A DNA stretch of 64,000 nucleotides, taken from assembly GCF_014197145.1 (NCBI RefSeq), contig NZ_JACIEZ010000003.1, forward strand, positions 310,001 to 374,000, given 5' to 3'. The position numbers and the translations under genes are program-made. The notes under the pieces were generated by a model that saw only the letters and a list, made by a program, of their open reading frames with translations, was not told the origin of the DNA and did no database searches. The DNA is from Gellertiella hungarica (GTDB taxonomy: Bacteria; Pseudomonadota; Alphaproteobacteria; Rhizobiales; Rhizobiaceae). Position 1 is the stretch's first letter. Each line of letters begins with the position of its first letter. This document shows positions 38,738 to 47,638 of the stretch, in pieces.

Positions 38738-39700
38738 ATGCTGAACTGGAGCTTGAATAGGTCCAACGGGGTAACGTCGACGCTCGAACCTGCCACGCCC
38801 GATCCGCCGGTGGCGGATATTCCCCCGCCTGTCGCACCGAAGAAGCCGCGCACCCGGATTGCGCTGGCGCTGGGGGGCGGTGCTGCCCGCGGCTGGGCCC
38901 ATATCGGTGTTCTCAGGGCGCTCGACGAGGCAGGCATCGAGGTCGGCATGATTGCCGGCACCTCCATCGGCGCGCTCGTCGGCGGCTGCTATCTTGCCGG
39001 CAAGCTGGACGAGCTGGAGGCCTTTGCCCGATCTCTCACCATGCGCAGAATCGCAGGCCTTCTCGATTTCACCATCGGCGGCGGCGGCCTCTTCGGCGGC
39101 ATGCGGCTGACGCGGCGCATGCAGGAGCATCTTCAGGGCCTGTCCATCGAGGATCTCGATCGCCCCTTTGTCGCGGTGGCTTCCGAGGTCAACACCGGTC
39201 ATGAAGTCTGGATTACCAGCGGCTCGCTCATCACGGCCATCCGCGCCTCCTACGCCCTGCCCGGCATTTTCGAACCGATCCGCTGCAACAACCGGACCCT
39301 CATCGACGGCGCATTGGTAAACCCGGTTCCGGTTTCCGTCTGCCGCGCCCATGAGGAGCCGCTCGTCGTGGCGGTCAATCTCAACTACGATCTCTACGGG
39401 CGGTCGGCGGTGGTCAAGCATAGCGCCAGCGTGCAGCCCGAGCTGGAATCGGCTCCCAAGACTGCCGAAGCCCGTCTGGGCATGACCGGGGTCATGGTTC
39501 AGGCCTTCAACATCATCCAGGACCGCATCTCCCGCGCCCGTCTGGCCGGCGATCCGCCGGACATCGCCCTGCATCCCCGCCTCAGCGATATCGGTCTTTC
39601 GGAGTTCCACCGCGCCGGCGAAGCGATCGAGCGCGGCTATGAGGAAGGGCGCTCCAAGCTGTCCGAACTGAAACGCCTGCAGGAAACATTCGCGCGATAG
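38738..39700 (+). CDS. Patatin-like phospholipase (RssA type)
   Basis: 320 aa from the ATG at 38738, seven bases behind AAGGGG; an ATG two codons upstream is equivalent. After a proline-rich N-terminal tail the patatin fold begins with ALGGGAARGWAHIG, has the nucleophile motif GTSIG and the aspartate in IDGALVNPVP. It should cleave acyl chains from phospholipids on the cytoplasmic side; it has no signal peptide. Confidence 0.93.
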   Translation: MLNWSLNRSNGVTSTLEPATPDPPVADIPPPVAPKKPRTRIALALGGGAARGWAHIGVLRALDEAGIEVGMIAGTSIGALVGGCYLAGKLDELEAFARSLTMRRIAGLLDFTIGGGGLFGGMRLTRRMQEHLQGLSIEDLDRPFVAVASEVNTGHEVWITSGSLITAIRASYALPGIFEPIRCNNRTLIDGALVNPVPVSVCRAHEEPLVVAVNLNYDLYGRSAVVKHSASVQPELESAPKTAEARLGMTGVMVQAFNIIQDRISRARLAGDPPDIALHPRLSDIGLSEFHRAGEAIERGYEEGRSKLSELKRLQETFAR

Positions 39701-39749
39701 GTTTTCCAGCCTTTGGAAGTGCGTCGCATTTAGGGATGTGCATCCCCTC

Positions 39750-39912
39750 TGTCCCGGGAGATCTCCCCCTCAAGGGGGAGAAACAGACCGGGCGTTTCAG
39801 GTTTCCCCAAACAACTGCCGTCTCACCTGCAGGAACGGTGTCTGAGTTTTTTTCACCCCTCAACGCCACCACGCCCCCTTGAGGGGAGATGTCCGGCAGG
39901 GCAGAAGGGGGC
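39750..39912. repeat. Dispersed palindromic intergenic repeat (copy 2)
   Basis: Related to the element near 20.1 kb: left arm CCCCTCTGTCCCGGGAGATC then TCCCCCTCAAGGGGGAG, right arm CCCCCTTGAGGGGAGATG then TCCGGCAGGGCAGAAGGGGG. The arms face each other across about 90 bases. It lies between the convergent patatin and CBS genes and fills most of a 306-base gap. Confidence 0.7.
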
Positions 39913-40006
39913 GGTGCGGCTACCGGACCCTTGTGCTGGATGGAAGGCGATGCCTTTCGGCAAACCCGACGACGTCCCAAGACAGAAGGAGCACCAAGCG
40001 CCCCGC

Positions 40007-40441
40007 CTACCCGGCGATGTAGGCCTTGATCTGCTCGGCTTCGTGTTCGATTTCGCGAATGCGGGATTTCACCACGTCGCCGATCGAGATCATGCCCACA
40101 AGCCTGCCGTCCTTTTCCACGGGAACGTGGCGGAAGCGGCGGCTGCTCATGACTTCCATCAGCTGGTTTGCCGTATGCTCCTCACCGCAGCGATAGACGT
40201 TCGAGGTCATGGCCGTGGCGACCGGCATGGACAGGGCCTCGGCGCCGTGGCGGGCAAGAGCGCTCACCACGTCCCGTTCCGAAAAGATGCCGGCGATCTT
40301 GCCTTCGACACCGACGATGACGACGGCCCCGATCTTCTTGTCATGCAGCAGGCGGGCGGCTTCTCCGACAGTGACGTTTGGCCCGGTCGTGAATACGTTC
40401 CGCCCCTTCTGATCGAGCATGGACTTTACGGATACAGACAT
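40007..40441 (-). CDS. CBS-domain-pair protein
   Basis: 144 aa consisting of two CBS domains only (VTVGEAARLLHDKKIGAVVIV..., then a second from about residue 75 with GRLVGMISIGDVVKSRI). Stand-alone CBS pairs bind adenine nucleotides and act as energy sensors; the partner is unknown. Confidence 0.93.
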   Translation of the reverse strand: MSVSVKSMLDQKGRNVFTTGPNVTVGEAARLLHDKKIGAVVIVGVEGKIAGIFSERDVVSALARHGAEALSMPVATAMTSNVYRCGEEHTANQLMEVMSSRRFRHVPVEKDGRLVGMISIGDVVKSRIREIEHEAEQIKAYIAG

Positions 40442-40555
40442 GCGCTTCCTCCCTTAGAAGATGCAACGTCCGGATCTCCCCGGCCAATCGACCGTCTCCC
40501 TGAGATCCGGTCAATCCATGGTGCCTGTCATCGTTATCGAATGCAATAGGTCGAT

Positions 40556-41323
40556 TCACCCATCGTTAACCGCGGCGCCTTCCCCTGGAGGAACCGGCTG
40601 CCGGTCGAACAGCGGAAAGGCGAAGAAGCCGAAGAGAAGGCCGCCGATATGCGCCTCCCAGGCCACGGCGGCGGATGCATCGCCGACGATCGGCAACCCC
40701 ACCGCGACGAGCACGTTGCCAGCAAGCCAGACTAGCAGAAAGCTGACTGCGGTGCGGCTGGCCAGCACCTCTCCGACGCCGAGCAATGGATAGGCAAAGA
40801 CCGGACGGCGGGAGAAAACCTTGCTGCGGGGCGGAAATGCGAACCGGCAGGCCGCGCCCATGAAGGCGGAAATGACGCCGGAAGCGCCGATCACCAACTG
40901 GACCTCACCCCAATGAATGGCGGCAAAGACCGCCGCCGCGGCCACTGCCGAGGCAATCCAGAAAACCACCGATCGTCGCGTGCCGATGCGGGACACGACG
41001 GGCGTTCCGAAACAGGCCAGCCAGAGGCAGTTGAACACGAGATGCTCAACGCTTCCGTGCAGGAATGAGTAGGAAAGCGGGCTCCAGACCCAGGAATAGT
41101 CGCCCTCGAACAAGGGATAGACATACCGCGCCGGAATGAAGCCGAACTCGAAATCGATCCAGCGCGACAGGGCCTCGGAAAGAAGATAGGCCTGCGCCAC
41201 GAACAATCCGGCCATCAAAACAATGACCAGCACGAGGGCGCCGGGAATGTTGAGGATGGGTTCGGAACGCGGCGCGGCCGGCGGCGGCTGCAGGCTTTCT
41301 TCAGGGGGGATCGAATCGGTCAT
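40556..41323 (-). CDS. Rhomboid-family intramembrane serine protease
   Basis: 255 aa. Six membrane segments; the HGSVEHLVFN motif, the catalytic serine in GASGVISAFMGA and the catalytic histidine in WEAHIGGLLFG are present. A cytoplasmic N-terminus of about 25 residues is rich in Pro and Glu. Cleaves single-pass membrane proteins within the bilayer; substrates unknown. Confidence 0.93.
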   Translation of the reverse strand: MTDSIPPEESLQPPPAAPRSEPILNIPGALVLVIVLMAGLFVAQAYLLSEALSRWIDFEFGFIPARYVYPLFEGDYSWVWSPLSYSFLHGSVEHLVFNCLWLACFGTPVVSRIGTRRSVVFWIASAVAAAAVFAAIHWGEVQLVIGASGVISAFMGAACRFAFPPRSKVFSRRPVFAYPLLGVGEVLASRTAVSFLLVWLAGNVLVAVGLPIVGDASAAVAWEAHIGGLLFGFFAFPLFDRQPVPPGEGAAVNDG

Positions 41324-41700
41324 GCCGCGAGCCTAGTGCAGAGCGCGGCAGGATGAAATCGCCCCCTGCCAAAGGTCTTTCAACAAGGCGTGAAATGGCG
41401 TCTACGTCAGGGTCTGCCGCCGCCCGGGGTCGGCCTTCACGTTCGGTCTGCCGACAAAAAAAGAAGCCGTCCCGCTTGCGCCGGACGGCTTTTCGGTCCC
41501 CCGGGCTCAGCCCGTCACCGATCAGTCGAGTGCCGAAGAACATGTCTTCAGAGATGCTGGATCCCTTCTGCCAGCAATCGGCAGGCGCGGCAATCTCAAC
41601 CCTTTGTTAACCTTAACGCACCGGAGTTGGCACGGTTCTGGCACCGGGGCCGGTTGTGGACGTTTCCGAAGGCATGATGCCTCAATCAAGGACACCTGGC
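41324..41700. other. 377-base divergent intergenic region
   Basis: Lies between the rhomboid (minus) and PAS (plus) genes. It contains a bidirectional terminator-like hairpin (41455-41494) but no convincing coding frame. A GTTAACCTTAAC palindrome occurs at 41605-41616. Confidence 0.5.
41455..41494. terminator. Bidirectional terminator-like hairpin
   Basis: AGCCGTCC and GGACGGCT form an 8-bp perfect stem with a 10-base loop, with an A-rich run (AAAAAAAGA) on the left and TTTT on the right. It can stop transcripts of either strand although no gene end is nearby, so a short RNA is possible. Confidence 0.55.
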
Positions 41701-42297
41701 ATGGAGCTGAAAATCTCGCGCGATATCGTCGATTACTGGAACGACATCAGGGGTGGCCGCCCAGCGCCACTGCGCGCCGAGCTGAAGCCCGCCCCGATAT
41801 CCGCCCTCTTGCCAGACCTTTTCATTCTGCAGTGGGATGACAGCGGGGAAATCGTCTTTCGTCTCGCAGGCACGCGGGTCTGCCTGCTGATGGGCAAGGA
41901 ACTGCGCGAGCGGTCCTTCACCGCCCTTTGGCCACCAAGACAGAGGGCCGGGATCCAGGGGCTGGTGCATCAGGTCGCGGAGCATCTGCGGCCGGTTTCG
42001 CTGCACGTCTCGGGCTACAGGCGGGAACTCGATCCCCTGCACTTCGAGATGGTTCTCCTGCCGGTACTGGAGGAAGGCGGCCAGGGCTGCCGCGTTCTCG
42101 GGTCCTTCGCGCCGGTGCAGGCAAGCGCCTGGCAAACGCTGGAGCCGGTCTCGATCCTGCAGGCGGAGCACATCAGGGCCATCGGGGGCCGTTCCGGTCA
42201 AAGTGTTTCCGGCTCGACGATCAGCCTCAGGGACGGGATGCTCACGGCAATCAGGAGACTCTCGCCGTTCGGCCGGAAACTGCCGGTGAATCAATGA
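41701..42297 (+). CDS. PAS-domain protein (PAS_5/DUF1457 type)
   Basis: 198 aa from the ATG at 41701, which follows AAGGA at eight bases; ATGs at 41674/41677 are alternatives. The IVDYWNDIRGGRPAP opening and LPDLFILQ and FRLAGTRVC segments mark the PAS_5 family common in Rhizobiales. No output domain is present. Role unknown; it precedes a PilZ gene by 124 bases on the same strand. Confidence 0.85.
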   Translation: MELKISRDIVDYWNDIRGGRPAPLRAELKPAPISALLPDLFILQWDDSGEIVFRLAGTRVCLLMGKELRERSFTALWPPRQRAGIQGLVHQVAEHLRPVSLHVSGYRRELDPLHFEMVLLPVLEEGGQGCRVLGSFAPVQASAWQTLEPVSILQAEHIRAIGGRSGQSVSGSTISLRDGMLTAIRRLSPFGRKLPVNQ

Positions 42298-42421
42298 TAT
42301 GAACTGAAGTCCCGGCATCCCGCCGATACCGTCTTCGCGCCAGGAAACCGCCCGCCACAAACCTTCTATTAACCCGACGGTTTTATTGTGGCCCCCTGAG
42401 CAACCCAGCAAGAAGACGTCC

Positions 42422-43036
42422 ATGTATTCGTTTTCGGCCAGTCACAACACTGCCCCACCTCCACGACCGCCGGAAACGCGGTCGTTCCAGCGCGTGACAG
42501 TCAACCTGCCCGGCCGGCTGATGCTTCCCAATTTTGACGAATTCGATTGTGTGGCGGCGGAGATGTCGCCCGGCGATCTGCACATGACCTGCAAGGGTCG
42601 CCCCTCTGCCGGCGACCGCATCATCGCATACATCGATCATCTCGGCCGCATCGAAGGAACGGTGCTTCACCTCACCCCCGGCGGTTTCGCGATGAACATC
42701 GTGGCATCGGAACGCAAGCGCGAGAAACTCGCGGCGCAGCTCACCTGGATCGCCAACAAGCACGAGCTCGGCCTGCCGGAAGACCGCCGCCACGACCGCC
42801 TCACCCCGCGCGACACGCGCGCGGAGCTGGTGCTCGAGGACGGGCGCCGCTACGTCTGCCGCATCATGGACCTTTCCCTTTCCGGCGCGGCACTCGACAT
42901 CGAATATCGTCCGCCGATCGGCACACCCGTGCTTCTGGGCAGCATGCGGGGGCGCATCGTCCGCCACTTCATGGAAGGCGTGGCCATGGAGTTCAACTCC
43001 GTACAGTCGCGCGAGGCGCTGCGCGAGTTCCTCTGA
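42422..43036 (+). CDS. Double PilZ-domain protein
   Basis: 204 aa. Two PilZ-like units: residues 18-95 (RVTVNLPGRLML ... AEMSPGDL) and residues 120-204 (RRHDRLTPRD ... IMDLSLSGAAL). Only the second carries a full R-x-x-x-R plus D-x-S-x-x-G signature for cyclic di-GMP binding. The first unit seems degenerate. It lies upstream of a LapG-type protease gene, with an AT-rich gap between. Confidence 0.88.
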   Translation: MYSFSASHNTAPPPRPPETRSFQRVTVNLPGRLMLPNFDEFDCVAAEMSPGDLHMTCKGRPSAGDRIIAYIDHLGRIEGTVLHLTPGGFAMNIVASERKREKLAAQLTWIANKHELGLPEDRRHDRLTPRDTRAELVLEDGRRYVCRIMDLSLSGAALDIEYRPPIGTPVLLGSMRGRIVRHFMEGVAMEFNSVQSREALREFL

Positions 43037-43060
43037 TCATACGAAGCCGCCACTGCAAAG

Positions 43061-43084
43061 GCCCGCCATCGGCGGGCTTTTTCG
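43061..43084 (+). terminator. Rho-independent terminator after the PilZ gene
   Basis: GCCCGCC-ATC-GGCGGGC stem followed by TTTTTCGTTTT. Confidence 0.85.
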
Positions 43085-43505
43085 TTTTCCGGGCATTTTT
43101 CCAGGACCGTCGTGAAAAAAAATCTGACCGTCCAAATGCAGTGCAGTCGCAAAAAAGACACTCGATGTTCTGTCCGAACCCCCGGGCGCCACCCGAGAAT
43201 CCCGCTCTGCACCCCCTCTCCTTTCTCCCACGCAACAGGATCCCACCGGTGCAGCACGCGGCCACCACGCCTTAACATCAATGAATTCAGAGGGTTAATA
43301 CATAAAAGGTACAGTTTTAGCCGTATTTTCCGTACATTCGATTCAATCTGTCGTAAAAACTGGCATGTATTTTATTCGAGTTTTCTGCAAGTTTAATCCA
43401 AATACAATTCAATATTGCCTCAAGTAAACACTGTATTTGAGCGCGGTGTTTCGCGAGGAATAAAAATATCCGTGTCATTGTGCTCTCATATCGGGGAGAA
43501 CAACG
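43085..43505. other. AT-rich upstream region of the cysteine protease gene
   Basis: About 420 bases without a gene. From 43270 to 43440 the composition drops well below the surrounding GC level, with many A/T runs. An imperfect inverted repeat TCAAGTA / TATTTGA is at 43420-43440. Probably promoter and regulator binding region; a horizontally acquired remnant cannot be excluded. Confidence 0.5.
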
Positions 43506-44114
43506 ATGACAAAAACAAAAATACTGAAAAGCTGCATCGCCGCCTTTGGTCTCACGCTGGCCCTTTCGGGTGTGGCGCATGCCGTGCCAGCCTCCATGAG
43601 CGTGATCGGCCGCGCAAACCCGCCCATCGGCGCCTATGAGTTCTGCCGGGACAATCCCTCCGAGTGCGACCAGACCTATGCGGATGTGGGCCCGGTCAAC
43701 CTCACCGAAGCCTCCTGGAAGGAGATCCTCAAGGTCAATTATCAGGTCAACTCCACCGTCGTGCCGATGACCGATCAGGACATCTACGGCGTCGAGGAAA
43801 AGTGGGCCTATCCGCAGGATGTGGGCGATTGCGAGGATTACGCCCTCGAAAAGCGCAAGCTGCTGATCCAGGTCGGCTTCTCGCCCTCCGATCTTCTCAT
43901 CACCGTGGTCCTCCAGCCGAATGGCGACGGTCATGCCGTGCTCACGGTCCGCACCGACCGCGGCGACTTCATTCTCGACAACATGCAGAACAAGGTCATG
44001 CTCTGGTCCGAGACCGCCTACCGCTATCTCAAGCGCCAGTCCGTCACCAGCGCCGCCGGCTGGGACAAGATCCAGGACGGCCGCGCGACCGTTGTGGGTA
44101 GCGTCGGGCAGTAA
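43506..44114 (+). CDS. Transglutaminase-like cysteine peptidase (BTLCP, LapG-like)
   Basis: 202 aa with a signal peptide cleaved after AHA (residue 27). The catalytic triad is visible: Cys in GDCEDYALEK, His in GHAVLTV, and Asp in FILDNMQ. This is the bacterial transglutaminase-like cysteine proteinase family; LapG of Pseudomonas, which is controlled by cyclic di-GMP through LapD, is a member. A good GGGGAGAA ribosome-binding site precedes the ATG. Periplasmic; substrate unknown. Confidence 0.92.
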   Translation: MTKTKILKSCIAAFGLTLALSGVAHAVPASMSVIGRANPPIGAYEFCRDNPSECDQTYADVGPVNLTEASWKEILKVNYQVNSTVVPMTDQDIYGVEEKWAYPQDVGDCEDYALEKRKLLIQVGFSPSDLLITVVLQPNGDGHAVLTVRTDRGDFILDNMQNKVMLWSETAYRYLKRQSVTSAAGWDKIQDGRATVVGSVGQ

Positions 44115-44238
44115 CCCTTTCGGCTGGCCCTCCCCTTGGCGGGCCTGCCAGACCTTGCGGAGCCGGCTCGCCGCCTATCCTCCGCAAGATGGCATACCGG
44201 TCAGTCCCCCGCACCCGTCCCCGACCGGCGCCATCCTA

Positions 44239-44274
44239 AGCCGATCCCGCCTGTCCCCGGGATCGGCTTTTTCT
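44239..44274 (+). terminator. Rho-independent terminator after the cysteine peptidase
   Basis: An 11-bp stem AGCCGATCCCG / CGGGATCGGCT with an eight-base loop, followed by TTTTTCTT. Confidence 0.85.
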
Positions 44275-44298
44275 TACGTTCAGCCTGACAGCGATTTC

Positions 44299-44613
44299 TC
44301 AGCCTGCCAGAAAACGGAGCGCGGCAATAAGGCATAGACCGTAGCTCGCCGACCACAGCAGCATGACCACCAGGATCGCCGCCAGATCATAAGCCGTTCC
44401 CGCCTCTCGCCGCCGATAGGCCGCGGTTGCATCCCACATCAGCCCCGGACCGGCCGCGATGGCCAGTGCCCATGGCAGCAACCGCCGCTCGAGCTGCAAG
44501 CCGGAACGCTGTTCCGGCCAGGCCTCGCCGATACACCATCTCAGCAGGTCGAGAACGATCAGCGAAGCCAGGAAGCCCGCAGCGCAGGCCTGAGCGATCG
44601 TCAAGAAATTCAT
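44299..44613 (-). CDS. Small membrane protein, unknown function
   Basis: 104 aa with three hydrophobic segments (about residues 7-25, 47-60 and 78-99) separated by charged loops. No motif recognised. It diverges from the next gene with a 129-base gap. Confidence 0.65.
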   Translation of the reverse strand: MNFLTIAQACAAGFLASLIVLDLLRWCIGEAWPEQRSGLQLERRLLPWALAIAAGPGLMWDATAAYRRREAGTAYDLAAILVVMLLWSASYGLCLIAALRFLAG

Positions 44614-44742
44614 GCCTTGTTAACCATATTTGCCGAACCTGTTTCCGACGATTCCACTGCAAGAGCCGTGCCGCCACACCCCACGCCACCGGGGATAAGG
44701 GCAGGTCCGCTCATCACTCTTCCGGAAGCGAGCAAACGCTGC

Positions 44743-45495
44743 ATGAGCCATTCTGCCTCCATACCCGCTTCCCTTGAAGAGGAACCGTTGATTTCCAACC
44801 GTTTTCTTCTGAAGTCCCTCGCCTATCTGGCGGCAATGGCCGCGATGACCGGCGCGCTCGTTCTCGGCGGTCACTGGGCCGGCAAGAAGATCAATCTCGC
44901 CGGACATACCGACAGCCGCGAGGTCCGCACCATCGACATTGGCCCGGACCGGCTTCTTCTTCCTTCCAATGTGATCCGTTTCGAAACGCAGCGCCGGAAT
45001 GGGACGGCCGAAAGGGTAGATCTCTACCTCTCCTGGCCTGACATGGAAGGCTATACGCGCGAACATGCGGACCGGTTCAACGATCTCTCGAAAAGCCGCC
45101 GTCTGATCTTCGTCCAGATCACCCAGTCGGTGATGTCGCGGGACATGTCCGGCCGTGTGGAGCCGATCTACAGCCACTACTTCCGGGGAAATCCGCAAGA
45201 CGCGGGCAATGGCCTGACGCTTCATCATTTCGCCCCGGAAGCCGGTTACCAGGACGATGTCCTGCTCACGGCGCCGCGCGCCGGACAGCCGGATTTCGCC
45301 GTACGCTGCATCCTGCCGAAAACGCCGCAGGAGGCAACGAGCGGCGATTGCCAGCGCGATATCGGCGCCGGGAAGGACCTTTCCGTGCTCTACCGTTTTT
45401 CCAGCGATCTGCTCCCCGAATGGGAAGCGCTGGACCGCGCCGTGGCCGCTTTCGTGGCTGCGCATATGGGCAAACCCAAGGGGGAAAAACGATAA
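44743..45495 (+). CDS. Membrane-anchored protein, unknown function
   Basis: 250 aa from the ATG at 44743. One membrane segment near residues 27-46 is followed by a periplasmic domain that starts around GHTDSREVRT. No signature is recognised. It precedes the D,D-carboxypeptidase on the same strand. A longer frame starting at 44617 would be proline-rich before the membrane segment and has no ribosome-binding site. Confidence 0.7.
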   Translation: MSHSASIPASLEEEPLISNRFLLKSLAYLAAMAAMTGALVLGGHWAGKKINLAGHTDSREVRTIDIGPDRLLLPSNVIRFETQRRNGTAERVDLYLSWPDMEGYTREHADRFNDLSKSRRLIFVQITQSVMSRDMSGRVEPIYSHYFRGNPQDAGNGLTLHHFAPEAGYQDDVLLTAPRAGQPDFAVRCILPKTPQEATSGDCQRDIGAGKDLSVLYRFSSDLLPEWEALDRAVAAFVAAHMGKPKGEKR

Positions 45496-45630
45496 AATCC
45501 CCTGGGCGATCAAAACCAATCATTAAACATAAACCGATTGGTAACGCTAATCCGATAGCGTCCAGTCTTACCGGCGGACCGGAGAGAACTCCGGCTTCAG
45601 CGATACACATGCAAAGCAAAGAGTAGAGTA

Positions 45631-47091
45631 GTGTCAAAAACAGCATCCACCGTAGCTGCCGGACGTGCCGGCATGTTCGTCTTCCGTACGGTCACATGCC
45701 TGCTTTTCGCAGCGGCCCTCTTCCTGACCGGCTCCGGCAACCCCGCCTATGCAAAGGGGTCCAAATATGCCGGGATCGTGGTCGATGCAAAGACCGGGAA
45801 TGTCCTGTACAGCGAGAACCCCGACAGCCTGCGCTATCCGGCATCGCTGACGAAGATGATGACGCTCTACCTCGTCTTCGAGGCCCTTGAGAATGGCCGC
45901 ATCCGTCTGGATACCCGCGTGCCGGTGTCCAAGAACGCCGCAGCCGAACCGCCATCCAAGCTTGGCCTGCGTCCGGGCAACACGATCACGATCGAGCAGG
46001 GTATCCTCGGCCTCGTGACCCGCTCTGCCAATGACGCGTCCACGGCAATCGGCGAATTTCTCGGCGGCTCGGAAGCCCGCTTTGCTCAGATGATGACCGC
46101 CAAGGCCCGCGCGTTGGGCATGACTCGCACCACCTATCGCAACGCCAACGGCCTGCCGAACACCGCGCAGATGACCACGGCTCGCGACCAGGCGCGGCTC
46201 GGCATTGCGCTGCGCAAGCATTTCCCCCAGTACTACCACTATTTCTCGACCCGCAGCTTCAAGTTCGGCAAGCAGGTGATCGGCAACCACAACCGCCTGC
46301 TTGGCGTCGTGAAGAGTGTCGATGGCATCAAGACCGGCTATACCCAGGCTGCCGGCTTCAACCTCGTCACGTCCGCCCAGGTCGATGGCCGTTCCATCGT
46401 CGGTGTCGTGCTCGGCGCCCCCTCCGGCGGCTGGCGCAACGCGCAGATGACGAAACTCGTGAAAGCCTATCTGCCGAAGGCATCCCGCGGTCGCGGCGGC
46501 GAAGAGGTGGTGGCGAAGGCTGCTCCGGCCGATATCGAGCCCGACGTGAGCGCCCAGGCCGCCTACGCCCCGGCAGAAGACAGCTCGACGAATGCCGCGG
46601 CGGCAGCTCTTGCCCCTGCCGGCCAGGGCGTCCAGCTTCCGCAGACAGGTCCGCTTCCGGACAGCCGCTACGAGGCACAGCCCGATCTCGCCAATGCCAC
46701 GCTTTCGCCCGACGGTACTGCCGGCGTTCGCGCCAAGCCGGCCAGCGACGACCAGTCCGGCATTCAGCCGCTTGCTGCACCGATCCCTGCGGCTGACGTC
46801 GGCAGCGACCAGGGCATCGACACGCTCACCACCGCATCCACGCCGAAGGGCTGGGTCGTGCAGGTCGGCGTCTCTCCCAATCCCAAGCTTGCCATGGGCC
46901 TGCTCGATGCAGCCAAGGCCAAGGGCGGAAAGGTATTGCGTTCCGCCACCCCCATTACGGTCGCCGTTGCCAGCGGCAGCAGCAAGCTCTATCGCGCTCG
47001 CTTCGCCGGCTTCGACGACCAGGCAGCTGCCGTCAACGCCTGCAAGGTGCTGAAGCGCCGCGGCGTCAACTGCTGGGCCAGCGCCCAGTAA
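45631..47091 (+). CDS. D-alanyl-D-alanine carboxypeptidase with C-terminal SPOR domain
   Basis: 486 aa from a GTG start. After a signal peptide ending near AYA-KGS, the penicillin-binding motifs are S-x-x-K (PASLTKM), S-x-N (RSANDAS) and K-T-G (IKTGYTQ). A linker rich in Ala/Pro follows, and residues 405-486 form a SPOR domain that binds denuded peptidoglycan. This is the class C PBP5-like enzyme that trims pentapeptides. The 135-base leader holds a perfect CCGGAG-AGAA-CTCCGG hairpin at 45579-45594. Confidence 0.95.
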   Translation: MSKTASTVAAGRAGMFVFRTVTCLLFAAALFLTGSGNPAYAKGSKYAGIVVDAKTGNVLYSENPDSLRYPASLTKMMTLYLVFEALENGRIRLDTRVPVSKNAAAEPPSKLGLRPGNTITIEQGILGLVTRSANDASTAIGEFLGGSEARFAQMMTAKARALGMTRTTYRNANGLPNTAQMTTARDQARLGIALRKHFPQYYHYFSTRSFKFGKQVIGNHNRLLGVVKSVDGIKTGYTQAAGFNLVTSAQVDGRSIVGVVLGAPSGGWRNAQMTKLVKAYLPKASRGRGGEEVVAKAAPADIEPDVSAQAAYAPAEDSSTNAAAAALAPAGQGVQLPQTGPLPDSRYEAQPDLANATLSPDGTAGVRAKPASDDQSGIQPLAAPIPAADVGSDQGIDTLTTASTPKGWVVQVGVSPNPKLAMGLLDAAKAKGGKVLRSATPITVAVASGSSKLYRARFAGFDDQAAAVNACKVLKRRGVNCWASAQ

Positions 47092-47197
47092 GGTTCCGGA
47101 CTTGCGCGGTCCCGCCAGCGGGGCCGCGTCCTTGGCAGGCAGGTCGCCTCCGGCTTATCCCCCCTCGACTTTGTATTGCGTAACGAGGATTTCAGTA

Positions 47198-47473
47198 ATG
47201 GCCACCAACGAAAACCGGCCGGGCCCTCTTGATTATCCGGTCAAGCCCATGAGCAGCCTCAGCCCGACCCTTCACCCGCTCCACGAAGCCGCCATGCGTC
47301 TGGCCGATATCGGTCTCACCCGCGTGCGGTCCAAGAACAAGACCCGCGACCTCGTCGCTATGCTGCTCTCCCATGGCGCCCGCGCCTGGCGCCTCAACCA
47401 GCCGCCTGCTTCGATCCATCTCTACGTGGCGCCCTCCGAAGGACGCTTTCCGGTCTATCTGCGCATCAGATGA
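47198..47473 (+). CDS. Small conserved-type protein, unknown function
   Basis: 91 aa from the ATG at 47198. The pattern is a short helical and strand protein with a KTRDLVAMLLSHGARAWR helix. No motif recognised. A terminator lies shortly downstream. Confidence 0.6.
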   Translation: MATNENRPGPLDYPVKPMSSLSPTLHPLHEAAMRLADIGLTRVRSKNKTRDLVAMLLSHGARAWRLNQPPASIHLYVAPSEGRFPVYLRIR

Positions 47474-47496
47474 TGTCTGGACATTGACGAAACAGG

Positions 47497-47520
47497 GCGG
47501 CCGAAGGGCCGCATTTTTTG
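47497..47520 (+). terminator. Rho-independent terminator
   Basis: GCGGCC-GAAG-GGCCGC stem followed by ATTTTTTG. Confidence 0.85.
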
Positions 47521-47638
47521 TTGCCCGAGAGGTGGCGTGGACTGGGCACGGTATAACAGCAATCCCCTCGGTCCTGCCGGGACAGAGGTAGTTGCGGCAA
47601 AGGCAGCGGTTTGTGTGTGTTGCTAACCGCAGCGGCCC

